From: Saprospiraceae bacterium
GTDB lineage: Bacteria > Bacteroidota > Bacteroidia > Chitinophagales > Saprospiraceae
DNA length: 64,000 nt
Assembly: GCA_018057925.1 (NCBI GenBank)
Contig: JAGPCT010000002.1
Coordinates: forward strand, 108,646 to 172,645
Direction of reading: 5' to 3'
Shown one piece after another: positions 36,727 to 45,053 of the stretch. The notes beneath the pieces were generated by a model. It worked only from the letters and a program-made list of their open reading frames with translations. It was not told the DNA's origin and made no database searches. Within the stretch, counting starts at the first letter, position 1; every line of letters starts with the position of its first letter. The translations under genes were made by a program, and so were the position numbers.

Positions 36727-37971
36727 TTAGAAATCATTTAATGATCTACCCATGTGTGTCAATACACAACGGAAGCCTACGTATGATTTAGCGGAATCTT
36801 GAAATTCGTAATGACGTGTTCCTGTACGTAAGAAGTATCCTATATCTTTCCATGAACCGCCTCTGATTACCTTTCTTTTCATGCCTTCAGGATCTTCATC
36901 TTTAGCATCATATCTAACATCAGGGTTTAAGTCATGAATGAAAGAGTATGCATTTTCTACATAAGCAGTTGATGTCCACTCTGCGACATTACCTGCCATG
37001 CAATAGAAGCCATAGTCATTAGGGAAATAAGCATCAGCTTTTACTGTCCATAGTCCACCATCTTCCGGATAATTTCCTCTACGTGGTTTAAAGTTGGCAA
37101 GTAAGCATCCTTTTGAATTTCTTAGACCATAAGCACCCCAAGGATAAGGTGAGTTGTTGTGACCAGCACGTGCAGCATATTCCCATTCTGCTTCTGTAGG
37201 TAAGCGGAATCCTTCTGTCTGAACATCTTGAGGTCTATACATATCCCATATTTTGGTTCTCCAATTACAGAATGCAGTTGCTGCTTTCCAATTAACACCG
37301 ACAACAGGATAGTCATCGTAAGCCGGATGCCAAAAATAGTTTCTCGTCATCGGTTCATTATAAGAATAGGCAAAATCTCTGATCCAAACCATTGTGTCCG
37401 GATAGATTTTGGTCTTTTCTTTCTTAATGTACGTTTTTCTAGTTGATTTACCACGATCGGCAGCAGCTTGTTTCCAATCCATCCATTCGTAGTTGAAGAC
37501 TAATTTGTCCACATCAAATTCTTTCTTTCCACTGATAACGTCATCACCGCTAAAATACATATCCGATAATGCCTCATCGGTATAGTCAATATCGGCAGTC
37601 CAGTCAATGTGACTGTTTCCGGCGTCATCTTCTTCCATGTTGCCGAGAATGGTATGAGCGATTGAATCTCTTACCCAGTTTACAAATTGACGATATTCAT
37701 TGTTGGTAATTTCAGTTTCATCCATGTAGAACCCGGCAATAGATATACTCTTTGGACGAGATATATGTGTACTACTTAAGTCCTGGTCATCTGAACCGAT
37801 GGTCAATGTCCCACTGCGCACGTAAATCATACCGTATGGATTAATACCTTTCCATGACGGACGATCTGTAACACCTATTAACTGTCCATCCATTTTGCTG
37901 CTTTTCCCACATGAGATAATAGAAAGGGATAGGATAGCTAATCCAAATAAAAATACAATGTTCTTACTCAT
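36727..37971 (-). CDS. gldK: T9SS/gliding motility lipoprotein GldK (PorK)
   Basis: The product has 414 residues. The frame opens to 38052, but ATG 37971 begins an ideal lipoprotein signal (NIVFLFGLAILSLSIISC). The body is a formylglycine-generating-enzyme-like (FGE-sulfatase) domain without expected catalysis: MVWIRDFAYSYNEP, FRLPTEAEWEYAARAG, YCMAGNVAEWTSTAY, RKVIRGGSWKD. GldK/PorK and GldN/PorN build the large periplasmic ring. It follows porP on the same strand, as in the conserved porP-K-L-M-N order. Confidence 0.95.
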   Translation of the reverse strand: MSKNIVFLFGLAILSLSIISCGKSSKMDGQLIGVTDRPSWKGINPYGMIYVRSGTLTIGSDDQDLSSTHISRPKSISIAGFYMDETEITNNEYRQFVNWVRDSIAHTILGNMEEDDAGNSHIDWTADIDYTDEALSDMYFSGDDVISGKKEFDVDKLVFNYEWMDWKQAAADRGKSTRKTYIKKEKTKIYPDTMVWIRDFAYSYNEPMTRNYFWHPAYDDYPVVGVNWKAATAFCNWRTKIWDMYRPQDVQTEGFRLPTEAEWEYAARAGHNNSPYPWGAYGLRNSKGCLLANFKPRRGNYPEDGGLWTVKADAYFPNDYGFYCMAGNVAEWTSTAYVENAYSFIHDLNPDVRYDAKDEDPEGMKRKVIRGGSWKDIGYFLRTGTRHYEFQDSAKSYVGFRCVLTHMGRSLNDF

Positions 37972-38120
37972 TTGATAATAAAATAAATTTCCTAAAAATT
38001 TGGATATAGTATTTAAGGGCGTAAAATTAGTTTGTTTCTCAATTTTTTCCAAAACAAAGTTCGTTTATCATCCCAATTTTAACAATTTTTATTTTTATAA
38101 TATTTTAATGCGTTGTATAT

Positions 38121-38148
38121 CAGGCAATTGTAGATGCCTGTCTTTTTT
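38121..38148 (+). terminator. Plus-strand terminator-like hairpin between porP and gldK
   Basis: CAGGCA / TGCCTG with an 8-base loop is followed by TCTTTTTT on the plus strand only. Both neighbouring genes are on the minus strand, so it might end an antisense or small RNA transcript. Confidence 0.4.
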
Positions 38149-38227
38149 ATTTAGTTTTCTTTTTTATCGGATTTTTTGTTGTTTTAATAATTATTTGACA
38201 AAAGTAATATTAAATTTTGAATTGTAG

Positions 38228-39388
38228 TCACATTCTGGGATGATATATTATTTTTTCTTTTGGTCTTTTAATAATATTTGTTTTTATTCTGTATTGTAAC
38301 AATAATTCATGGGTATTTCCACTAAATGTTTTTATGTTACCTATTGAACTTTCAAAGTTGTAAGCAAGCAGTAAATGTTCACTAAGTCGTCCGCCCAATA
38401 CTAATTTAACTGCATCTATCGAGTTTTTATTGTATCCTCTTACTCCGATACCACCAAATATATTATTATTATATACGTGTACGTCCAGTTCTGATTGCAA
38501 TGATATTAAATCAGTTTTTATTAATAGTGATGGAGCTATCTTCCAATCTTCGTCTAAATTGTATGTATAGCCACTATATAATATAATGTGACGATAGGGT
38601 TGATAGTAGTAGTTTTCTGTATTGCGTTTCCCTAATTTAGTAGTTTGGTAACCGGATAATCCAATTTCCCAGGCATTAAATCGAGTAAAGATTCCCAAAT
38701 TTATTATGCCATTGTTGCTCGTTGTCGAAATATTTGGGATATTCGGGTCATTGTGATTTATGTCTATTTCATAATTTCCATCAGGAGTCAGAAGTATGTC
38801 TGATTCTAGTTTTTTGGAAGTTAATCCTATACTTCCTCCTATGGAAATCAATATGGGAGTGGGTAAGTAGTAATTATACGAGACCATGCCACTTGTTATT
38901 TTGCTTGCTCCAAGTTGGTCATGAGTAAATTGTGCTCCAATGCCACTATTTAAGGAGTGGAGTGGTGCATGTAAAGTTACGTATTGTGATTGAGGTCTGC
39001 CGTTGATTTCAGTCCATTGTTTGCGAAAATCACCGGTAATTGTTATGCTGTTATTAAGCCCACCATACGCAGGGTTTATGTTGTACGGATCTAACATATA
39101 TAGTCCTTGTTGAATTAGTTGTTGGGCAGAAGCCATTGATGGGATATAGAACGGGAGTGATGAAAAGAGAAAAAATATTATGTTTCTGCAAAAATGAAGT
39201 AAAGGAATCGGAGCGAAGATTTTTAATGTTTTCCGGAAACAAAAGTTAAGTAAATACCACAATATGTTAAATTCCTTGCGAGAATCAATCAATTGCTTAC
39301 AATTAGTATCTACGAATGTCCCCATTCCTTTTCTTGTAAAGGTACGATAAGAAATGAAATACGTTGTTATTATGCAAGTATTTAACAT
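38228..39388 (-). CDS. porP: PorP/SprF-family T9SS outer-membrane protein
   Basis: This is a PorP/SprF-family barrel. The mature part starts around QQLIQQGLYMLDPYNINPAYGG, the family hallmark, and continues as beta strands (FRKQWTEINGRPQSQYVTLHAPL, GAQFTHDQLGASKITSGMVSYNY). The position directly before gldKLMN matches the conserved porP-porK-L-M-N cluster. The start is uncertain. From the listed ATG the barrel is preceded by 88 residues, far longer than a normal signal peptide. A TTG about 130 bases downstream would give a shorter one. Its role is recruitment or anchoring of the T9SS ring or of surface components. Confidence 0.85.
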   Translation of the reverse strand: MLNTCIITTYFISYRTFTRKGMGTFVDTNCKQLIDSRKEFNILWYLLNFCFRKTLKIFAPIPLLHFCRNIIFFLFSSLPFYIPSMASAQQLIQQGLYMLDPYNINPAYGGLNNSITITGDFRKQWTEINGRPQSQYVTLHAPLHSLNSGIGAQFTHDQLGASKITSGMVSYNYYLPTPILISIGGSIGLTSKKLESDILLTPDGNYEIDINHNDPNIPNISTTSNNGIINLGIFTRFNAWEIGLSGYQTTKLGKRNTENYYYQPYRHIILYSGYTYNLDEDWKIAPSLLIKTDLISLQSELDVHVYNNNIFGGIGVRGYNKNSIDAVKLVLGGRLSEHLLLAYNFESSIGNIKTFSGNTHELLLQYRIKTNIIKRPKEKIIYHPRM

Positions 39389-39425
39389 TTCGGGTGATTA
39401 GATGTCAAGGTCAATATACTATAAA

Positions 39426-39497
39426 GCTTCCCTACCTGATGTTTTGGAGAAAATTTGATATTTACAACTTTTCATGCCAAAATCAGGTAGGGTTAGG
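39426..39497. promoter_or_regulatory. Long inverted repeat upstream of porP
   Basis: CCCTACCTGAT (39430-39440) and ATCAGGTAGGG (39482-39492) are perfectly complementary. Weaker pairing continues on both sides (TTTTGG / CCAAAA inside, AAGC / GCTT outside). It lies between the end of dodecin/repeat E and the porP frame. It could be a terminator for dodecin or an operator/leader hairpin for the T9SS operon. Confidence 0.45.
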
Positions 39498-39508
39498 CTT
39501 GTATTGAA

Positions 39509-39797
39509 TTAACCCAAATTCATATTAAAGGTACAATATTGCCTTTAAGAAATATATTGCTAACTGTTAGTTGTGTTAAAATTAAAATAGCCACGAATCA
39601 ATGTATTTACAAATATATGATAATCAACTTGTTGCGATTTAGTTAGATGTAATTCTGCATTAGACAAATGCGGAATCGATTTACGACTCGTAATCAATGG
39701 TTTACAGAAACCATTGAAACGATTCGTACATCGGGATTAACCCTCATAATCAGCACTATATGGTTTTACAAAACCTTTACTGCTGAATTTGGGTTAA
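39509..39797 (+). repeat. Composite cloverleaf repeat, copy E (left arm plus core)
   Basis: The element is 289 bp between TTAACCC and GGGTTAA. The core at about 39650-39797 keeps P2 (ATTCTGCAT / ATGCGGAAT, one wobble), P3 and P4. The extra arm lies on the left and reads as the reverse complement of the arm in copy D (for example ATTAAAGG...CCTTTAAGAAATAT here). The right end overlaps the stop codon of the dodecin gene. Confidence 0.75.
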
Positions 39798-39997
39798 TTC
39801 TCCACTCTAAAGGAAACTTTACAAATTACTCCATAAGAAGTGATTTTGGAGTCAGCAACGTGACATTTAAAATCTTTAACATAGACGGAATCAATATTTT
39901 TAATGGTTTTAGAAACTTCAGCGACTGCCTTTTGAACGGCGTCATCAAAACTGATTTCTGAAGAGGATATTACCTCAATAACTTTTACGATAGACAT
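39794..39997 (-). CDS. Dodecin family flavin-binding protein
   Basis: This is a 67-residue protein, MSIVKVIEVISSSEISFDDAV..., matching the dodecin fold (strand-helix-two strands; YVKDFKCHVADSKITSYGVICKVSFRVEN). Dodecins form dodecamers that sequester flavins or CoA. The open frame can be extended upstream to 40144, but ATG 39997 gives the normal dodecin length. Its stop codon TAA is formed by the terminal TTAA of repeat copy E. Confidence 0.88.
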   Translation of the reverse strand: MSIVKVIEVISSSEISFDDAVQKAVAEVSKTIKNIDSVYVKDFKCHVADSKITSYGVICKVSFRVEN

Positions 39998-40201
39998 ATT
40001 AATATATTTTAAAAAGTAAAAAAAACAAACAATAGGGTAGCTGTGTTGTAGGGCGAAAAGCCACATAGAAAAATCAAATATACTTAAAAAAATCGGATTA
40101 ATTGGAAAAGATGTATGTTTTAACACTAATTTTAAATATGGCAATATTTTTACATAATAAGCTGAATATGAATTTAAGGTTATTTTAAATTGTGAAGAGT
40201 G

Positions 40202-40209
40202 TACTTTTG
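40202..40209 (+). promoter_or_regulatory. Candidate -7 box for the MFS transporter gene
   Basis: TACTTTTG matches TAnnTTTG, 26 bases before the ATG. Confidence 0.45.
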
Positions 40210-40235
40210 CAACTTTTTAAGATTTAATTCAGACA

Positions 40236-41408
40236 ATGGAAGAAAAGCTTTGGAGTAGAGATTTTATCAATGTTAGCGTTACCACATTTTTGATGGCTTG
40301 TTCGTTTTTTTTATTGATGCCGACTATTCCAATTTATTTAGCTGAGGAGTTGGAGGTTCCACATGCACAGATCGGCATAGTGTTGTCTTCTTATGCATTT
40401 GCATTATTGATTATTAGGCCATTTAGCGGATTTTTAGTGGATATATATTCCCGCAAGCCGTTGTATTTATTGGGTTTGGTGTTTTTTGTAGTCATGTTTA
40501 TTGGATATTATTTTGTAGTCACGGTTCTATTTTTTGTGATTTTAAGATTTATACATGGGTTGTTTTGGGGAATATCCACGGTATCAGCGAATACGATTGC
40601 AATAGATATTATTCCTTCTTCAAGACGGGCTGAAGGTATTGGTTATTTTGGAGTTAATATGAATATAGCCATGGCTATTGCACCGTTTATTGCGGTATTA
40701 ATATATAATAATTATGGTTTTCATACCTTGATAACAGCGGCAATTTCAATGGGATGTCTAGGTGTGAGTGCTGCAATTTTTATCAAAGTTCCAAAAAAAG
40801 CAAAGGTTGCGAATATTCCTGCGATTTCACTCGATCGATTTTTTCTTTTGAAAGGTTGGCCAATATTTATCAATCAACTTTTTTTATCTTTTGGATGGGG
40901 TACATTAGTTGCATTTGCTGTGTTATATGGAAAGGAAATTGCCATAGCTAATTCGGGTGTATTCTTTTTATTCTTAGCATCCGGTATTGTACTGTCAAGG
41001 GTGACTTCCGGTAGATTTGTTGATAAGGGGCATTTGCATAGAGTCATGATGTTGGCAATCGGTATGATTGCGATCGGGTTTATCTGTTTTTCTATTTTTC
41101 ACAGTATTGTATTATTTTGTTTTTCTGCTTTTATACTTGGAATAGGTTATGGTACACTTTTTCCGGCATTACAAACCATTTATGTCAACATGACTACGGC
41201 AGACAAGCGCGGTACGGCGAATTCTACCTATTTATTAGGATTTGATTTGGGCATTAGTATAGGTATGTTGCTGGGAGCTTATATAGAAGATCATTATGGA
41301 TTTAGCAATATGTATTTGTTTACGGCTGTTTTATGCGTTATTGCGTTGCTAATATATCAAGTCAATTCAAGAAGAGTTTATGATGAAAATAGGATAGCTG
41401 ATGTTTAA
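40236..41408 (+). CDS. Major facilitator superfamily transporter
   Basis: This is a 390-residue membrane protein with 12 predicted hydrophobic segments. The MFS motif A-like loop is GFLVDIYSRKPLYLLGL between TM2 and TM3 (residues about 67-83). A second half-repeat (SGRFVDKGHLHRVMMLAIG) lies near residue 255. It resembles drug/metabolite efflux members; the substrate is unknown. It is a single gene with its own promoter box and a convergent terminator. Confidence 0.9.
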   Translation: MEEKLWSRDFINVSVTTFLMACSFFLLMPTIPIYLAEELEVPHAQIGIVLSSYAFALLIIRPFSGFLVDIYSRKPLYLLGLVFFVVMFIGYYFVVTVLFFVILRFIHGLFWGISTVSANTIAIDIIPSSRRAEGIGYFGVNMNIAMAIAPFIAVLIYNNYGFHTLITAAISMGCLGVSAAIFIKVPKKAKVANIPAISLDRFFLLKGWPIFINQLFLSFGWGTLVAFAVLYGKEIAIANSGVFFLFLASGIVLSRVTSGRFVDKGHLHRVMMLAIGMIAIGFICFSIFHSIVLFCFSAFILGIGYGTLFPALQTIYVNMTTADKRGTANSTYLLGFDLGISIGMLLGAYIEDHYGFSNMYLFTAVLCVIALLIYQVNSRRVYDENRIADV

Positions 41409-41558
41409 AGTATGAATTAAAGGTCAAATCTTCAAATTTTATGAATTAGATATTGCTCCACTAACTAAAATTGGAATTCCCTCTTTGTAGGAAATGAAGA
41501 GAGGTTATGGAAATTAGAATTCGAGTAAAGCGGAAGGATGTGAAATTAATCAAAGTAA

Positions 41559-41606
41559 AAACTGTTTGGAAAAAGTAGAATATACTAAGCTAAGTCCAAA
41601 CAGTTT
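41559..41606. terminator. Shared terminator between convergent MFS and cytochrome genes
   Basis: AAACTGTTTGGA / TCCAAACAGTTT is a perfect 12-bp inverted repeat with a 24-base loop and T-rich flanks on both strands, midway between the two convergent genes. Confidence 0.6.
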
Positions 41607-41634
41607 ATTAATTATAGTCTCGGAAGAAGAAATA

Positions 41635-42075
41635 TTAATAGGTGGCAGTGGGTACCGGAGCTACTGTAGCCGGATGTTCATCACCATGGTGGCATGAAAA
41701 ACAAGATACTTTGAAATTATTGTTTACGTAATTTTGAGTAAAATCTCCTTTGACGTCGAAGTATTTTTTGTTGATTTTCATCGTCATTCTCATCATATTA
41801 CGTGTGATTTCTTTATGAGGATGCTCATCGGAGGCGAAATCCAACTTACCCGGGTTGGTTTTTGACTTGGCGTGACAGTCACTGCATTTAAAGTTTAATG
41901 CTTTTTCAAATCCTTTCATGACTGCCATTAAGTCATCGTGTGAGATGTCTTTTGATAATACTTTGAGAGAACCTTTCTGCGGTTCAACTTCCGAAGGCGT
42001 AAAGGCAAAAGCACTAAAAATAATTATTCCCAACATCAAGGTCGTGCCTAAAAATAGTTTTGCATTATATTTCAT
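41635..42075 (-). CDS. Secreted dihaem c-type cytochrome
   Basis: This is a 146-residue protein. The N-terminal signal peptide (LFLGTTLMLGIIIFSAFAF) is followed by two haem c sites, Cys64-Ser-Asp-Cys67-His68 and Cys125-Phe-Ser-Cys128-His129. The VSCFSCHHGDEHP ending resembles the family annotated as photosynthetic reaction centre cytochrome c subunit-like in non-photosynthetic Bacteroidota. It is probably a periplasmic electron carrier. No oxidase or reductase genes lie nearby. Confidence 0.85.
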   Translation of the reverse strand: MKYNAKLFLGTTLMLGIIIFSAFAFTPSEVEPQKGSLKVLSKDISHDDLMAVMKGFEKALNFKCSDCHAKSKTNPGKLDFASDEHPHKEITRNMMRMTMKINKKYFDVKGDFTQNYVNNNFKVSCFSCHHGDEHPATVAPVPTATY

Positions 42076-42120
42076 AAAATAATATTTATAAATTAAACAG
42101 AATCAATTTTTAATAATTTA

Positions 42121-42138
42121 ACGTATGCGGACATACGT
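42121..42138. promoter_or_regulatory. Palindromic candidate operator upstream of the cytochrome gene
   Basis: ACGTATG-CGGA-CATACGT has perfect 7-base arms and lies 46 bases upstream of the cytochrome ATG. The rest of 42076-42383 is very AT-rich and has no gene I can support. Confidence 0.35.
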
Positions 42139-42383
42139 AATAAAATATTAAGGACTTATCATTTTTTGTTAGTAAAAATTAAGAAATCAAATATACGAAA
42201 TAACAAATTGTATCTTGACTTTTTTTAAAAAAATGAAAAATGATTTGTAAATATAGATAAAAATTAAAATTTTATAGAATAAATTAGAGGAAACGGAAAA
42301 TAATTGTGGAAAAATGGTGTAGTGCAAATGAAAAAATAGAGGTGCATTGAATTAATAAGCAATTCAATTGTAAAGAAAAAGAG

Positions 42384-42754
42384 TGGAGCTGGAGGGATTC
42401 GAACCCTCGTCCAGAGAAAGCGCCTGAAAGCTTTCTACATGCTTAGTTTTTCATTTAATTTTCGTGTTGGGACAAATGGAAAAACGCATCTAATCCAAAC
42501 CTTAGTTCCTTTATCTCGAAATAGTTACGGAACAGAACTACTCCTTGCCTGATGAGTTGTGACATGCGACATTACCCGGTATCAGGCTACAGGTAAATTG
42601 CATGAAGGCTGGTTAATCTACTAGATTAAGCTGCCATTGCGAAATCAGATTCGCCAATTATAGTTTCAACAGCACTTTGTTAAAGGAGGTAGCCGTCATA
42701 CTCCTGCATGCTTACTAACCGATCATAACTTTCCTGTCGATTCCGGTCAGCCCC
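42384..42754 (-). ncRNA. ssrA: Transfer-messenger RNA (tmRNA)
   Basis: The RNA is about 371 nt. The 5' end GGGGCTGA pairs with 3' CAGCTCC to form the acceptor stem. The T arm GGTTCGAATCCC is near the 3' end. The CCA is not encoded (the sequence after the discriminator A is CTC). The tag reading frame is at 42626-42655 and reads GESDFAMAA followed by TAA, a normal Bacteroidota-style tag ending in Ala-Ala. tmRNA releases stalled ribosomes and marks nascent proteins for proteolysis. End coordinates come from stem pairing and may shift by a base or two. Confidence 0.95.
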
Positions 42755-42848
42755 ATTTTTTTCAAAGAACGTAATGTGTAAACTGTAATCTGTTGGTAAA
42801 AGTTCAACAGTATTTAATATTTTTATTTTTTATTTGGAGAAATTTGCC

Positions 42849-42963
42849 AAAACCCAATTTCAGCGCTGGAAAATGCTAAATCGATTTACGACTTGTGTAT
42901 TAGGGCGTTCTTCAATGTCAGTATTTTCCGGTCTTGAAAGTTGCGATTGCTGAATTCGGGCTG
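42849..42963 (+). repeat. Short, diverged cloverleaf-type repeat, copy F
   Basis: AACCCAATTT at the left and GCTGAATTCGGGCT at the right, with ATCGATTTACGACTTGT (left arm of P3) between. P2 is replaced by a different palindrome (AGCGCT). It lies between tmRNA and the MOSC gene. Confidence 0.5.
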
Positions 42964-43010
42964 AAATTGAAAGGTTATTTGTGGTTGATAAAAAATGTAT
43001 ATTGGATTTA

Positions 43011-43790
43011 ATGGGAAGGGAGAAAACAGAATTCAAAATAATACAAATGTATGTTTATCCTGTCAAAGGGTTGCCGGGCGTAAAAGTACAGTCAAGTATT
43101 ATGGACGAGTATGGGATGAGATTTGATAGGCATTGTATTTTATTAAATGAAGATGGGGAGATGCTTACCATGCGGAATACGCAAGGAATGGCAGATTTTA
43201 AAATTGAAATAAAGGGAGATTTTTTTAGTATTTATTCTAAAAGGTTAGGCACGGAAGTAGAAGTATTGTCGGATTTAGTCGGTCAGCCTGTAGATATAAG
43301 CGTTTGGGATCGGATAGAAGTTGGGCGTAGAGTAGGAGAGGTATTTGATGAATTTATGTCGGATCATTTTGGAAAGAAAGTGTGTGGATATCAGATTTCC
43401 AAGGGAGCAGAAAGGGCGGGTTTTCATGATAGCGCACCCATATTAATATGTAATTTGACATCCATTAAAAAGGTGGAAGCGTTGGAAAATCAAGAGATTG
43501 GAATTATGCGTTTCAGACCAAATTTAGTTGTTGAGTCTTTAGAGGCATTTGAAGAAATAAACTGGGATAATATAATGATTGGTGGGGTAAATTGTATGAG
43601 AAGCAAGTTGTGTGCTCGATGCATAGTCATCAATCAGAATCCTGAGAGTGGGGAAGAAGATAAAAATGTTCTGAAGCTACTCAGACCTTTTTCTCCTGAG
43701 GCCAATAAGGTCCAATTTGGTGTTTATTATCGACCTGAAGGGGTTGTACAGTTAAGTGTCGGAGATCATATCATAATAAATTACAAATAA
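43011..43790 (+). CDS. MOSC-domain protein (mARC-like)
   Basis: The product has 259 residues from ATG 43011 (an in-frame GTG at 42981 is possible). An N-terminal beta-barrel module (YVYPVKGLPGVKVQSSIMDEYGMRFDRHCIL) is followed by a MOSC domain. The conserved Cys region SKLCARCIVINQNPESGEED holds the expected molybdenum-ligand cysteine. Relatives are molybdenum cofactor enzymes reducing N-hydroxylated compounds. No redox partner gene is adjacent. Confidence 0.87.
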   Translation: MGREKTEFKIIQMYVYPVKGLPGVKVQSSIMDEYGMRFDRHCILLNEDGEMLTMRNTQGMADFKIEIKGDFFSIYSKRLGTEVEVLSDLVGQPVDISVWDRIEVGRRVGEVFDEFMSDHFGKKVCGYQISKGAERAGFHDSAPILICNLTSIKKVEALENQEIGIMRFRPNLVVESLEAFEEINWDNIMIGGVNCMRSKLCARCIVINQNPESGEEDKNVLKLLRPFSPEANKVQFGVYYRPEGVVQLSVGDHIIINYK

Positions 43791-43826
43791 AATAAAATTA
43801 AATGTGAAAATATCGGAATAAAAATA

Positions 43827-43834
43827 TACCTTTG
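43827..43834 (+). promoter_or_regulatory. Candidate -7 box for rpsU
   Basis: TACCTTTG matches TAnnTTTG, 40 bases before the rpsU ATG. Confidence 0.5.
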
Positions 43835-43874
43835 CAGTCCAAAATAAAACAATACAAAAAACAGTTTATATTTT

Positions 43875-44069
43875 ATGTTAATTATCGATGTAAAAGATGG
43901 CGAAACAATTGATAGAGCGCTGAAAAAATACAAAAGAAAGTATGAAAAATCAGGCACTATTAAGCAATTACGTATGCGTAAGCATTTTACTAAACCGTCA
44001 ATTTTAAAGAGACAGGAGAAGTTAAAGGCTATATATAAGCAAGAGACATACGGAAATAGCGCTATTTAA
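43875..44069 (+). CDS. rpsU: 30S ribosomal protein S21
   Basis: This is a 64-residue basic protein. It starts MLIIDVKDGETIDRALKKYKRKYEKSG and continues QLRMRKHFTKPSILKRQEK, the standard bS21 pattern. In Bacteroidota bS21 is linked to control of anti-Shine-Dalgarno accessibility. It precedes xerC by 45 bases and hpf beyond it, a common order in this phylum. Confidence 0.95.
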   Translation: MLIIDVKDGETIDRALKKYKRKYEKSGTIKQLRMRKHFTKPSILKRQEKLKAIYKQETYGNSAI

Positions 44070-44114
44070 AGATTTTTTTTATATTAAGAATATTTTGCAT
44101 ACATTTACAAAAGT

Positions 44115-45017
44115 ATGCAGGATGTTATAAAGAGATTCTATAATTATATTGTTGCAGTTCAACGATATAGTGAAAATACAAAGCAAAGTTATCAAAATGA
44201 TGTTGATAGCTTTGCTTCTTTTTTAAGTATTACTTATCAAATCCACTCAATAAACGAAATATCTCATTTTCATATTCGGTCTTGGATTGTAAAGCAGATG
44301 GAAGCAGGGTTGACTGTTCGATCTATCAACAGAAAGATATCGGCCTTAAGCACTTTTTTTAAATACCTCAAACGTTTTGAAGGATTGGAATCTGATCCTT
44401 TGAAAAAAATTGTTCGTCCTAAGGCATCAAAAAGGCTGCCAATTACTGTTCCAAAGAATGATTTAGTTCATCCGATACTCAAGGACGTGGATACCAATGC
44501 TTCTTACTCCAAAGTGATGGAAGAGATGTTGATAATGTTGCTGTATTGTACCGGGATAAGAAGATCTGAAATTATCAATTTGAAAGAGTCAGATTTGGAT
44601 AAGCAAAGGATGGTATTACGGATATTTGGAAAGGGAAAGAAAGAGCGATACATACCTGTAAATTCAACTTTAGTCGAAAAAATTGAAACATTTATTGCAT
44701 TTAAACATCGGTGTATCAATGAGATAGTAAATGAGAATATTTTTTTAACAGAATCCGGGAAACCTCTCTACCCAAAAATGGTTTATAATATAGTAAATCG
44801 TTTCTTAAATACAATACCTAATTTGGAACGTCGCAGTCCTCATATACTTAGACATACATTTGCAACACACTTGGTTGACGCTGGGGCAGATATCAATGCT
44901 GTAAAGATGTTGTTGGGACATAGCAGTTTGGCGGCGACGCAGGTGTATATGCATAGTTCTGCTGAGAGGCTTAAGGCAGTGTATCAAAATGCGCATCCCA
45001 GGTCAGGTAAAGAATAA
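44115..45017 (+). CDS. xerC: Tyrosine recombinase XerC-like
   Basis: This is a 300-residue tyrosine recombinase. It has an N-terminal SAM-like core-binding domain (residues 1-85) and a catalytic domain with Arg in YCTGIRRSEI, Lys in GKGKKERYIP, the HILRHTFATHL box, GHSSLAATQVYMH with the final His, and nucleophile Tyr (VYMH). It probably resolves chromosome dimers at dif. The rpsU-xerC-hpf context indicates a housekeeping rather than a mobile-element integrase. Confidence 0.92.
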   Translation: MQDVIKRFYNYIVAVQRYSENTKQSYQNDVDSFASFLSITYQIHSINEISHFHIRSWIVKQMEAGLTVRSINRKISALSTFFKYLKRFEGLESDPLKKIVRPKASKRLPITVPKNDLVHPILKDVDTNASYSKVMEEMLIMLLYCTGIRRSEIINLKESDLDKQRMVLRIFGKGKKERYIPVNSTLVEKIETFIAFKHRCINEIVNENIFLTESGKPLYPKMVYNIVNRFLNTIPNLERRSPHILRHTFATHLVDAGADINAVKMLLGHSSLAATQVYMHSSAERLKAVYQNAHPRSGKE

Positions 45018-45053
45018 AGTAAACAGTTTTTTTAACATATAAAAAGTAATCAT

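Noticed and set aside
39668..39961. 97-codon plus-strand open frame
   Set aside because: It is formed by repeat copy E and the antisense strand of dodecin.
44115..45017. Tyrosine recombinase as a prophage or island integrase
   Set aside because: It sits between rpsU and hpf in a conserved housekeeping order, with no attachment repeats or phage genes nearby.
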